Below are positions 23,615 to 34,124 of a stretch of 64,000 nucleotides of DNA, in pieces (within the stretch, counting starts at the first letter, position 1; every line of letters starts with the position of its first letter). The DNA is taken from contig NZ_OZ034994.1 in assembly GCF_964031045.1 (NCBI RefSeq), positions 744,001-808,000 on the forward strand, given 5' to 3'. Position numbers and translations under genes: made by a program. The notes beneath the pieces were generated by a model that made no database searches, had not been told where the DNA came from, and saw nothing but the letters and a program-made list of their open reading frames with translations. This DNA comes from Spiroplasma endosymbiont of Aspidapion aeneum (GTDB taxonomy: Bacteria > Bacillota_I > Bacilli_A > Mycoplasmatales > Mycoplasmataceae).

Positions 23615-24553
23615 TTACAACTCCTTATCAAAATAGAAATTATATGTTTTAATTAATAATTTTCCAATTGAATCTTTTCCATTTTTTATACATGCTTGTT
23701 GATATTGATTCTTTAATAAAGATTTAAAACCTTCCTCAAAGTTAGAAAAGCACTGAGCTCTATATTTTTCAACACCATCATAATCTCGATCCGAACTTAT
23801 TTTATCTGCACAAAATACTATTTTATCTAAGACAGTCATATTTTCACGCCCAACGGTGTGGTATATTATCGAGTCAAAAATCTCTTTATCGTTAACTAAT
23901 CAGTTATTCTTTAAATATCCCCCACCTGCAAATCCATGGTGGATTTGTCATGGCTCTTTTAAAATTTTATCCATTTTTATAGATTTAATATATCTTTCTG
24001 TTTTTTCTACTGAGAATCTTTTTGCAATGTCGTGTAATGTGCCTGCAAATCTTGCTTTTTTAGGGTCATTATAATTAATATCTGTTGCAAGGTCATATGC
24101 AGCTTGACCAACATTTAGGCTATGTTCTAATCTTTTTAAATCCATTAAAACAAACAATCTTTCTCTGATATATAAAAGGTTATAATTTATAAAATCTCTA
24201 ATATCCTTATGAACTAAATTATAGTTATTTAAATAAATTATGTCATCACTAGATATATTATCTAACTTAATATTGTTTTTATTTAAAAACTCCTTTGTCA
24301 ATATTTGATATTGTGATAGGTCTTCAAATTCATCTAAAGTAAATATTGTTTCATCTTTATTTATCTTATCGCTATTTAAGATTATAAATCCAGGACATAT
24401 TTTTTCGATTATTTTGACCCTATTTTCATATCCTTCTCGACCATTTTTTTCAATTAATAATAGGCCCAATTCTTGATATTGTTTTTTTAAAAACTCAATC
24501 ACCTTTATTTCATCTTGTGTAATTGGGTCAAATCTACTTGCAAAATATACCAT
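23615..24553 (-). CDS. YqeK-type HD phosphohydrolase with a degenerate NadD-like N-terminal domain
   Basis: A 312-residue two-domain protein. The N-terminal 130 residues look like nicotinate-nucleotide adenylyltransferase (NadD), but the nucleotidyltransferase motif is eroded: SRFDPITQDE stands where GGSFDPIHxGH is expected, so both motif histidines are gone. The C-terminal domain is a well-preserved YqeK/HD hydrolase: RLEHSLNVG, then AGTLHDIAK (HD pair), HHGFAGG and FCADKISSDRDYDGVEKYR. YqeK enzymes cleave diadenosine tetraphosphate. In Mollicutes the two activities are often fused; here only the second seems intact. It starts immediately after the stop of the 573-aa gene, with no gap, and overlaps nothing. 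Confidence 0.8.
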
Positions 24554-26275
24554 TTATTTTTTATACACATCATTAACAAAGAAGTCAGCAATACATTTTA
24601 TCGGACATAAGTTAACAACATGATCCTCCACTATTTGTCTTGTTTCAATTGAAATTGTTCCATCAAAAAGAAATGTGGTTTTGTTTGAAACATTGTCTTT
24701 TATTTTAAACATCTTCTTAATTAAATCAAAATGCATTTCAATTAAAGTTACTTTATTTTTTATAATTGTATTAACAATTGCATTTTTTCCAACAACTAAT
24801 TGGAAATCTTCACAATATAAACCCCATGATTTTGTTAATGGTAACACATTAACCCAATAAATAAATACAACCATCTTAGTATCGGGAAAATATATGATAT
24901 CATCAACCAGGTTAAATAATTTTTTATATGTTTTCTTATTTTCTAATCAAAAGTAATGTTTTCGCATTGAGAGCCACTTTACTTTAAATCTTCGTGTGGC
25001 ATTTATCGTCTCTTCAACAGCAATTTTGTTAATAATTGGAAAATACTCATTATAATAGTCTTTAATTTTATCCTTTTCAATAAATTTATATTTTTCAATC
25101 ATCGTTGTTGTAAAATAAATTATTTCATATTCAGAATGAACATATTCTTTTCCATCTTGTTCAAAAAATATAAGTGGCCTTACAAATACGTGCAAATCAT
25201 CAGTTTCTAATATATCCTCTTCTTTTATAGTCATTTTCATAACAAATGATTTTAAAATCTCCCGGGGGATTTTATTGTCTGGTCTTGTTGTGTCTGTTCT
25301 ATTTTTAAGAATTGTTACAAAATCGTCAACCTCAAATGTGGATTGATATTCCAAAACATCTTGCATTGCTCCGATAACCATCATAAAATCATCAACAGAA
25401 TAGGGTAACCCATCATAAAGCTTGATTTTCTTAGCAGCATTTGCAGCAGCATTTGCTATTTTTCCTTTAATTTCATAACTTTCACGAATTCTTCAATCTT
25501 TTTCACGACGTTTACGAATATCTTCGTTAATATCTTCATCACTTTTAACAATAATAATGTCAATTGGCGAGAGAAGATTTGGACAAAAATACGGTTTGCG
25601 AGGGTCCTCAGTTTCAAATTCAAGGCCATATTGATATATATTATCTGAAATTCTCACATATGTGTGCATCCATATTAGCATAAATATTTTTTTATAGCTT
25701 TTAATATCAAAATCTCCATTATATATATGCTTATCGTGATTAGAATAAAGCTGAAATGATTCTTTATTTTTATCTATAGTCAACATATGGAAATATTGCA
25801 TTTCGCGATAAAAATACTTAATACTCTCTAGATAATCAGTATATGTGTACTTATTTTTTCCAAATGAGGGCACCGTAATAATGGGGTTAAAACTTGTTTT
25901 AACAATATTTCTTATATATCAATATTCCTGTGCTAATAGCCTTACGCCAAAAAATATAATTGCAGAAAAATGCGCTCTAATTGCAGGGATCTTCTTTTCA
26001 TCTTTCTCAAGAATAAATTCACCATTACTACCAATATAATGAGTTGAATAAAAATCTATTTGGTAAAGAATTTTTTCATAAATTTTTTTTCTAAACGCAC
26101 CAAGATCATTCTCATTTTCCTTTAACATTGATAACATCTCAATTAACTCTTCATCATTTATTCCAAAATAATTAAAGTAATTTAGTTCCTTTTCAATGTC
26201 ACCAATGCCATCTATATTGCGATAGAAAAATAGTCTTTTTAAAAAACCTACATTCAAACCTTTTCCACCCTTCAT
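24554..26275 (-). CDS. hypothetical 573-residue cytoplasmic protein
   Basis: I do not recognise this protein. Four fragments join across TGA (Trp) codons, in segments such as QEYWYIRNIV, EKDWRIRES and HYFWLENK, into one 573-codon gene starting ATGAAGGGTGGAAAAGG (26275). It is rich in Phe, Tyr, Ile and Lys, has no signal peptide and no convincing membrane span, and shows several aromatic-rich segments (FYSTHYIGS, KYFYREMQYFHML). It is the first gene of a compact operon with the YqeK protein, the nucleosidase and the 371-aa protein. No catalytic motif is visible. Its size and conservation with housekeeping neighbours suggest a real cytoplasmic function. Confidence 0.7.
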
Positions 26276-26433
26276 ATTTTTTTACATATATATTATACCA
26301 TTAAGAAGTGATATTTACAAGCGTTAGATTAAATAGGGTTGAATATAATATATGGGGTATTTTCTGTTAGGTTTTAAAACAATTCTTGTTTAAGTATAAT
26401 AAGTTAATCAATTCTTGTTTTTATAATATAATC

Positions 26434-26575
26434 TTGTTTTTATTTTTGGTAAAAAAAGAACACAACAAAAATTATTGTAGCTGGATAGGTAGTGATATCA
26501 AATATGCCAAAAATATAGATCATTCTATGTTTTTGGTGATAAAACTCCCTAAAAACATTTATTTAGGGGCTTTTC
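26434..26575 (+). ncRNA. candidate structured RNA ending in a terminator
   Basis: In the 688-bp gap between murQ and the 573-aa gene the plus strand has two TATAAT hexamers (26422-26432), then a 13-bp stem CCAAAAATATAGA/TCTATGTTTTTGG with a TCAT loop (26507-26536, one G-U pair), then a CCCTAAA/TTTAGGG hairpin and TTTTCTT. No open frame of quality is present. No known RNA family was recognised. The -35 region is poor, so a small RNA is possible but unproved; it could also be two tandem terminators. The remainder of 26276-26963 shows only AT-rich DNA and a weak GAGAAAA/TTTTCTC stem near 26844-26878. Confidence 0.35.
26547..26575. terminator. bidirectional terminator hairpin upstream of the 573-aa gene
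   Basis: Stem CCCTAAA/TTTAGGG with an 8-nt loop, followed by GGCTTTTCTT on the plus strand and by AGTTTT on the minus strand. It could end transcription of murQ (minus strand) or the candidate RNA (plus strand). Confidence 0.6.
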
Positions 26576-26963
26576 TTGTATCAAATTATATAATTTTGTA
26601 AAACAAAAAATCTTGTAAGCACAGGTCTTTTGCTAAAATCGTTTTTTTTGCTGTTTTTATTGATTCTAGAATCCCCTTTTACAAACTAAAAACATAATTT
26701 TATTAAAAATACATATACAATTAATAGTTTTATATCTAAACAAGAAAATAAATACAAAAAAAACATTTTTTTATGTTTACAACTTAGTTTTAATTCAATT
26801 CCGATAATTTTCGCCGTTTATTTAAAAATTAAGTATTTTTTACATGAGAAAAATAGAAATTTCATTTGAAGTTTTCTCAAAATTTTTAATATATTCAAAA
26901 ATATTATAAATATTTGCTTATTTGTAACTCATATTTAACATACATTATTACTTATATAGTATA

Positions 26964-27791
26964 TTATTTATTTTTATTTATAATTTCTAAAGATTTTCTT
27001 ATATTTCAGTCATTTTCGATAAGAATTTTTGTTGCATATTTTTTATTCTTAATTAAAGATATAGTCATAAATATATCAACACATCTTTTTCTTAATTTTT
27101 CATTACTCGCTTTTAAATCAACCATTAAATTACTGTAAACTTTGCCTTTTTTTATCATTATAGCTGTTGAAATCATATTACAAATCATTTTTGTAGCTGT
27201 TCCAGCCTTCATTCTTGTTGAACCAGTTATAGCTTCGGGTCCAGTTATTATTTTTATATTTAGATCACATATACTATTGAAAATATTTGAATTAGACATA
27301 CACAAACCAATGCTTAATAAATTATTTTTTTTAGCATATTTTAGTGCTGATACAACATAAGGGGTCATCCCTGATGCACCAATCCCTATTATTACATCAT
27401 TTGCACATAAATTATAGCTACTAATATCCTCTGCAAATGAATTTTCTGAATCTTCAGCCCCTTCAATGGGATTCTTTATCGCTCTATCACCACCAGCTAT
27501 TATACCATAAAATGTATTTGCATCATTATAAGTTGGCAAGATCTCACTTGCATCTAAAATACCTATTCTTCCACTTGTACCAGCACCAATATAAAACACC
27601 CTCCCATTATTTTTAATTCTGTCAAAAATTAAATCTATTCCCTTTGCAATTACTTCTAGATTCTCTTCAATAACATATGCAATTTTTTTGTCCTCGTTAT
27701 TAATTAATTTAATAATTTCAATTGATGAACATTTATCAATATCTATAGTATTAATGTTTCTTTCTTCTGTATCAATGTTTTTAATCTTCAT
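26964..27791 (-). CDS. murQ: N-acetylmuramic acid 6-phosphate etherase
   Basis: Removes the D-lactyl ether from MurNAc-6-phosphate, giving GlcNAc-6-phosphate. This 275-residue SIS-domain protein shows the MurQ signatures in order: RVFYIGAGTSGRIGILDASE, EGAEDSENSF, VIIGIGASGMTPYV, and AITGSTRMKAGTATKMI followed by GKVYSNLMVD. It is slightly short at the C-terminus compared with about 300 residues. The start is ATG after AAAAGGAGAAAATA. It lies on the same strand as the MurNAc PTS transporter and an RpiR-type regulator. Finding MurQ in a wall-less bacterium implies use of foreign or environmental peptidoglycan fragments rather than recycling of its own wall. Confidence 0.95.
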
Positions 27792-28443
27792 TATTTTCTC
27801 CTTTTAAGATTTAAATTTGCCCATTAATATAAATTTTTAATTATTCATTTTGCAAGTTTAGTTTTAAATGTAACATTTATCGCGCTAATATTTTTATATT
27901 TTTAAATTAAATATTTAGCCCCCAGTATAGTCTTTACACTTTTAGTGTTAATTAAATATAACCCTTATTAATACACATCATATTAAACTTTGATATTTTT
28001 ATTTTTATAATTATGAATTAATTAAATCTAACTTTAAGAAATAATATTGTCACTAATATTATACACTCTTAGTAATTTTAATTTTTTTAACTTGCAAATA
28101 AATTGTCAATATAAATAGTGTTTTTAAATAGACAACAATTAAATAACTGTTTTAAAGTTATTATGTGACAAGTTAAATAACTATTTATAAATTGTATTTT
28201 ATCTAATAAAATACTATATAATTTAGTGTTATTAAAATCTAATAAATTAAAATTCTTTCTGTTAACATCATATAATTTTTGTTTTTACTGGTGATCTTTT
28301 TTATTTTTTTTATATTAGTCAACAAGAAATTTTTTCTTCGTTTTTATTATATCTTCTAACATAGAAACATATTCTATGTTATATTTTTTGAAATATTTAA
28401 ATACTTATTAATATTAATTCCTATATTAGAATTTAACTTTTCA
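27792..28443. other. 652-bp AT-rich spacer between murP and murQ
   Basis: No gene is visible on either strand. It contains a cluster of AGTTATT/AATAACT repeats (28139-28182) and, on the minus strand, a TATAAT (28062-28067) inside AATATTAGTGACAATATT, an inverted repeat. Its length suggests that murQ has a separate promoter from murP. Confidence 0.5.
28139..28182. repeat. inverted/direct repeat cluster of TTAAATAACT
   Basis: TTAAATAACT occurs twice as direct repeats, once facing an inverted AGTTATT (AATAACT-GTTTTAA-AGTTATT forms a 7-bp stem), and the second copy, AGTTAAATAACT, is itself a palindrome. It could be a multi-site operator between murP and murQ. Confidence 0.4.
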
Positions 28444-30000
28444 TTAATTTAAATCCACCCCTTTTGTACCAAATAAATATGTGATCACAAAGCTTGAAAA
28501 GTATGTGACAATAAGACCTGCTAAGTAAAATAACACACCAACTCAAACTTGCCCTGAGCTACTGCTAAGTAAAGGTAATGCTAAAAGTCCAGAACAACCT
28601 ATAGCTGTTGTGCCAATATATATACCAAATAACGGAAGCATACCAATAAATAAACCGCCAACAGCCGCCCCTAAACAAGATGTTAAAAATGCGCGTAGTC
28701 TTGGTAGCATAATTCCATAAATTAATGGTTCACCTATTCCTAATATTCCCGGAAATATTGCACTAGCTATTTGAGCTCTCAATTTAGATCCTTTTTTTGC
28801 TTTAACAAATAAAGCAGCAGAAGAACCAACTTGTCCCGCACCAGCCATTGCAACTATTGGAAATAATGTATTTAAACCTGTATCTGATATTAATATTAAA
28901 TATATAGGTGTAAGACCTTGATGGATACCAAAGACTACCAGTCATAAAAATATAAAGGCTAGAATAGCACCAAGTCATGGAGATAGTCATTTATTTGTTG
29001 TAATTTGTTTAAAAAAGAATGACATTCCTTTAAACATATAACCAGATATTGGTACAAAAAGAATAAATTGAAGCATTAAGCAAATAATACACACAAGCAA
29101 TGGCGTTAAAATAAGTTTAGTTGAATCTGGAATAACTTTTTCTATTTCAACTTGAATAAAAGATGCAAATATAGAAATTGTTATAGCGCCTAAAATTGAC
29201 CCAGTTAAACCATCAGCTTTTTTATCTCTAAAAATACCAACGGTAAATCAATTATTACTTATGTCATTAATGTGAATACCAATAAAATTAGCAGATGTTT
29301 TATTACTTTCTATAACAAATACATTAGCCACTATTTGCCCAAATAAGGGGGTGTACATTGACGCTAGGATTGCGCCAATTATTGGAGTCCCCCCAAATTC
29401 CTTTGCAGCATTTCACCCTATTATAACACACAGTATCTGAATTAGCAAAGATAATAATAGTGTAGTTATTTTTACTCAAGAAGTTGCTGGTGTTGGTAGA
29501 CTTTTTTGCCCATAGGATGTTAATATAATACTTCCAATTGCCTGTAAAATTCCAGCCGCTAAGAAAGCGGGAATTAAAGGTGTAAATATATTACCAAATT
29601 TATTAAAAATAAAAACTAGATTATTTTTATTTTTATTTTTTAAATCAAATTTATTATCTATAAAATTAGATTCTCTATTTGCTTCTAAACTATTACTATT
29701 TTCATTAAAAATATTGTCTTGAATATTGTTCAGCTTATTCATTTCCAAAATTTTTTTAAAATCGCTAGCAACTCTATTTACAAAACCTACTCCTAAAACA
29801 ATCTGAAATTCAGTATTGTTTATTATGACCCCGATAACATTTTTAATTGATTTTATATCATCAATTTTTATTTTATCGAATAAATCTTCATTAACCTTAA
29901 TTCTTAATCTTGTCATACAATTAGTGTATGACATTATGCTATTTTGAAAAATATCGTAAATATCACTAGCGGTTTTAAATGAATCTTTCTTCTCTTTCAT
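28444..30000 (-). CDS. murP: PTS EIIBC component, N-acetylmuramic acid specific (MurP-like)
   Basis: Imports and phosphorylates a sugar using phosphate from the PTS. This 518-residue protein begins with an EIIB domain whose phosphorylated Cys is residue 28 in SYTNCMTRLRIKV. A charged linker of about 40 residues, rich in Asn and Lys, precedes an EIIC domain with about ten membrane segments and the family motif GILGIGEPLIYG. The EIIA domain is absent, as in E. coli MurP, so a separate EIIA must serve it. Specificity for MurNAc is inferred from the neighbouring MurQ and MurR-like genes. The start is ATG after GGGAGATAAATT. It lies 104 bp downstream of the regulator gene. Confidence 0.85.
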
Positions 30001-30053
30001 AATTTATCTCCCTTCTTATGGATGATTTAATTTTAATCTCATTGGGAAAAAAT

Positions 30054-30088
30054 ATTATAAAAAAAATAAATACAAACTAAGATGTCAA
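30054..30088 (-). promoter_or_regulatory. possible murP promoter with over-long spacing
   Basis: Minus strand: a perfect -35 TTGACA (30083-30088) and a perfect -10 TATAAT (30054-30059), but separated by 23 nt, including an 8-T run next to the -10. Such spacing is too long for good activity without an activator, or else only the -10 is used. Confidence 0.4.
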
Positions 30089-30104
30089 AAATTGGAATAT
30101 TTAT

Positions 30105-30944
30105 CTATTTATGAAGAGTTGTTCTAGTTAAAATATCAATGTATTTTTCCTTATCTGAATTTATAATTGTTAAATATATACTATCAAGGGCAAAAAGTAA
30201 AGCACTGCGAGAAGATGAAGATGATTGCATAAAAATAGATTCATTTGAAGCTACTACAATATTTATGTTAGAATTTAACATAACAGGATTATCAACATTT
30301 TTAGTTATTGATACAATAAATGGCTTATTTATTTTATTAATATTTAAATATTCTATAACCTTTAATATTTCTTCAGTTATTCCACTATAGGAAACAATAA
30401 AAAATAAATCATTAGATGTTAGTAATTTGCTTAAAAAATAAAGATTATTAACATCCTGAGATATATTACAAAATATACCAATTCGTTGTAATTTATTGTA
30501 AAAATCTCTAGCAATATTATATGTTCCACCAAAAGCTGCTATTACTATTCTTTTGCTATTTAATATTTTATTTGATATATCAAATATTTTTTTATATTGT
30601 GAATTTAGTAATTTATAGGTTTGTTTTGCTGTTTCAATATTTTCATTATATATATTTTCAACAATACTGTTATTTAGTATTTCCTTAACACCGCTTGTTC
30701 CTTTTTTAGAATCTGTAATGTTTTTAGAAATAAATTTTAATTCCTTAAAACTACTTAATCCAAGTTGTTTTATAAACCTATGAATTGATGACAAACTTGA
30801 AAAGGAATTTTTAGAAAATTGAGAGATTTTCATATCATATATCTTATCCAAATTATCAATGAAATATTTTGCAATGTAATAACTTTTATTATTTTTATTC
30901 ATTGAAATATTTAATATTTCATCATATATATCAAATTGACTCAT
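30105..30944 (-). CDS. murR: RpiR/MurR-family transcriptional regulator
   Basis: A 279-residue regulator: N-terminal helix-turn-helix (residues 1-75, with SSLSSIHRFIKQLGLSSFKE typical of RpiR proteins) and C-terminal SIS sugar-phosphate-binding domain (VIAAFGGTYNIARDFYNKL and VSYSGITEEILKV). MurR in E. coli represses murQP and responds to MurNAc-6-phosphate; that role here is inferred from context. The start is ATG after GGGGGTAAATA. It is the first gene of the MurNAc cluster, and a palindrome overlapping its own leader suggests autoregulation. Confidence 0.88.
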   Translation of the reverse strand: MSQFDIYDEILNISMNKNNKSYYIAKYFIDNLDKIYDMKISQFSKNSFSSLSSIHRFIKQLGLSSFKELKFISKNITDSKKGTSGVKEILNNSIVENIYNENIETAKQTYKLLNSQYKKIFDISNKILNSKRIVIAAFGGTYNIARDFYNKLQRIGIFCNISQDVNNLYFLSKLLTSNDLFFIVSYSGITEEILKVIEYLNINKINKPFIVSITKNVDNPVMLNSNINIVVASNESIFMQSSSSSRSALLFALDSIYLTIINSDKEKYIDILTRTTLHK

Positions 30945-30984
30945 TATTTACCCCCAACAACAATAATTTTTATTTTGCCATCTG

Positions 30985-31009
30985 TTTCATAGATGAAATC
31001 ACTATTATA
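30985..31009 (-). promoter_or_regulatory. murR -10 box and TTTCAT-CT-ATGAAA palindrome
   Basis: A perfect 6-bp inverted repeat TTTCAT/ATGAAA with a 2-nt centre lies 5 nt downstream of a TATAAT (31004-31009) on the minus strand, about 40 bp upstream of the murR start. Its position over the transcription start is that of a repressor operator. Confidence 0.45.
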
Positions 31010-31179
31010 ATCATTTTATATTATTTTTGATTATAAAAAAGTAATAATTAGATCTTATTGGGTTAATATAAAATAGAATTTTTTATCCTATCCAATCTTT
31101 TTTTAAGTAATTATTTATAAAAATATGATACTCTAATATTTATTCAAATTTTGTTTCTTATATATTTATTATTTTATTT

Positions 31180-31556
31180 GATAATAATAATTTTTGAAAG
31201 TGTTTTTTAATCTGTAATTTTATTTGTTCATATCTAATTTTAGATTGCGATAATAATGCTAAAATCACCCTTTCAATAGATGAATTTAAGGATTTTCATT
31301 GACTGAGATTTAGAGAATCTAAATTATCTTGCTAATTTTGCTATATCCAATTGCTTATAATTTATATTTTCTTCATCGTTTTGTTAATATGAAAGTTATA
31401 TTATGTTTTTTATCTATTTCCTTAATCTTTATTTTGTTGCATGATTTAAAAATGAAATTACTTTGTTTGTAGCTATATTTTTTTCATAAAAAAGTAACCT
31501 TTTTAGTACAAGGTAAATATTATTTCCTCCACCTATGTTACTTTTGTTTATTTAAA
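31180..31556 (-). pseudogene. decayed 5' part of an IS3-family element (minus orientation)
   Basis: On the minus strand this region begins AAAGTAACATAGGTGGAGG and continues AAATAATATTTACCTTG, then ATGAAAAAAATATAGC. This closely copies the left end of the IS at 36665 and the first codons of its transposase. Further on, GAAATAGATAAAAAACATAA matches GAAATAGTTAAAAAATACAA. Frames are broken by stops and indels. It is an old, dead copy whose left end faces the restriction island. The rest of 30945-31180 shows no gene. Confidence 0.7.
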
Positions 31557-31558
31557 CA

Positions 31559-31586
31559 CAAAAAAATATCATTTTTTTATGATATT
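31559..31586 (-). terminator. terminator of the restriction operon
   Basis: Stem AATATCAT/ATGATATT (8 bp) with a 6-nt loop, followed on the minus strand by a T-run. It lies about 55 nt after the stop of the HEPN-DUF262-DUF1524 gene. Confidence 0.7.
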
Positions 31587-31642
31587 CAATACCATTAAGG
31601 TTATAATCTTTAGCGAATATTATCACTTTTGTTCTTTTGGTT

Positions 31643-34114
31643 CTATTTATCAAGCTTATAAATATCGTTAATTAGCATATTTGCCATAATTTTTGTTCTT
31701 TCTTCAATATATTCAAATTTTCAAGTATCAGAACTAATCACATTTCGCATTCTATCTTCATATGTAAAATTAATGTTTGCGCAAATAGATACAATTGAAT
31801 CTTTTTCATATTCCTTTACTTTTATATCAAATTTTTTATTTCCCAACTTTGAATTTGATTTATGTTCAATTAATAGTAAATTTCCTAAATAATCTAAATA
31901 TTTTAGATGTTTATTTTCTAAATCTTCTGCTGAATATCCATACATACCCTTATACATATTTTCTCAGTCTTTACTTAATGTTTTTGGCATTATATGTTCT
32001 ATAGTTTCTTTTTCTCTAAAAATATTTTGATTAGTTGTATTTGATTTATTAATAAGATGATATTGTATTCTTCTTAAAAACGCTTCTTGAATTTTTGTTT
32101 GTAATATTTTATTAACTAATGACTGTTGAATTTCATCTACTTGTGGTAAAAAAGTATTATTGTTCAATTTATGTTTCTCTTCTTTTATATCTTTTCTTGA
32201 TATGAAATTATTGATTAATTTAGGAATATTTTCTAGATCTTTATTATCACTTTTATCAATATTTGCCTCTAGAAAATCAATCATCATTAAATATGATTTT
32301 TTAAGTGATTGACCAGTACCACGCACTTGAATTAAAAATAAAATCCATTTCTCTATTGCAAATAGTGAATCTCTGAAATATTTTCTATTTTCCTTAGAAA
32401 TGGTAATTTCACGACTGCCTTGATCTCACTCCCCAAGATTATCTATCAACCAAAAATAAACTATTGATAAATCTTTTTGTTCAAGATTTTGTAATTCTAC
32501 TAAAGAAAAATTTAAGCAGTTGCTTTTGTTTAAATATTTTTTTGTTTCAATATCCATAAATATTTTAAAATATTTACCAATTTCATCACATCTTAATTTA
32601 TATTCACTAAAATCAATATTATTATTTTTGTAAATTATTTTAAAATTTTTTAATATTGATAGTTTGTTTTTATCAATATTTTCATTACTACCCAAAATTG
32701 CGTGTTTATATGTTACAAAGTTATATAAAAAATCTAAATAGTGCATATCAACTTTATCTTCTTTAACATCTTTCTTATAATGGTCAATATCAAAATTATC
32801 GATAAAGGATTTAGTTATTAAATCTTTATTGGCTTTATAAGAATTATTTTCAATGCAATTAAATAAATGATTTTTTACCAAATCATAGCTACTTAGGTCT
32901 GTACCTTTTGAGTTTAAATCCTCAAATATTTCCATTTCAGAACTTTTTTCAATATCAAAAAAAATTTTTGCAAATACATATTTATTATAAAAAGTTTCAT
33001 AAAAAGTATTAAGACGTTCATAATCAAAAGTACTAATTTCTTCATAAAATCAATTATAATTATTATACACATTAGTACCAAAAAACATATTTTTTACTTC
33101 ATTTAAACTCTTACTTTTATCTAACTTTAAATAAAACTTTAATGCTTCTAATTCTTTCTTTTCTTTTGAGGCAATATATCGATAATCAATTTTACTTTCA
33201 GTATAATTAGAGTTCTCAAAAAAATGTTTTAATTCACTTGGAATTACAATAGTATTGTCAATATCTTGTCTTTTAAGGCTACAATATGAATTATAAATTG
33301 CTATTAATAGTAATAATGATGTTGTTATTCTTTGTTGGCCATCAATTACTCTTACCATTTTTTCTTCATTAGAACTTTCAGATGAAAATGCCATAGTTCC
33401 TAAATATGATGAATTTATATCATTTTTATCTATTTTTTCTAATATACTATAATAAAGATCTTTGCATTGGTCAATAGTTCAAACATATTTTCTTTGATAT
33501 TCAGGAATGATGAAGTATATAGTTTTATTTAATATGTACTTTGCAAGATGAGCAGACTCGATTGCAATGCTTAAATCATTAAAATTGTATTTTTCAACAT
33601 CTTTAATAGCGGGCATATTAAGTTTTTCAAAATAAATATTTTCATCAAATGGTTCGATATTAAATTTTTTATTACTGCGCTCATATATAATATAAGACAT
33701 TATACAATAAAGGGCATTAAGAGCATTAATTTTAAAGGAAATCCCATTATTACCATATGAATACTTTTCATTATCAGCGTGAGCCGCTCTATTTCTAACA
33801 TCACGTATAAAATATAAAGCTCTCTTGATTACATTGTTAAAGCCTGCGTTTTCTAACTCAGGATTTACTAATGATTGTTTGGATATAATTGCAGATTCAC
33901 TATCTATGAATGCTTTGATTAATTTACTAAGCGACTGATTTAGTTGCGTAGTTATATTAATATTCTGATTTAATATTTTTTCTAATACTATCCCACAATC
34001 TATAAAAAAAGAATTGTCGTCTGGATTGCTAATTAATTTTTTCTCTATTTCTTCTATTTCTATTGCTATATTGCTATATTCTGTATCAAATAAAAAACTA
34101 AAATGTTTGCTCAT
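31643..34114 (-). CDS. HEPN-DUF262-DUF1524 (GmrSD-like) restriction/defence protein
   Basis: An 823-residue fusion read through several TGA (Trp) codons. Residues 1-190 contain an RNRAAH motif (107-112) within FIRDVRNRAAHADN, typical of HEPN/DUF4145-like domains. DUF262 begins at IPEYQRKYVW (about residue 204) and has VIDGQQRITTSLL, the conserved DGQQR motif of ParB-like NTPases in GmrS. The C-terminus has the DUF1524 His-Me nuclease motif IEHIMPKTL and the LGNLLLIEHKSNSKLGNKKF segment. GmrSD proteins cleave modified phage DNA; an N-terminal HEPN addition could add RNase activity. It is last in a three-gene operon, 10 bp after the 220-aa gene, behind a DNA cytosine methyltransferase. Restriction role is inferred. 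Confidence 0.85.
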
Positions 34115-34124
34115 ATATGTCCCC

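Noticed and set aside
23613-23631. TTG at 23631 as the nucleosidase start
   Set aside because: No ribosome-binding site precedes it and it adds residues not found in the family; the ATT after AAGGAG fits better.
26386-26601. Plus-strand 71-codon open frame in the murQ upstream gap
   Set aside because: No ribosome-binding site, no homology signal and it runs across a stem-loop and terminator, so an RNA interpretation fits better.
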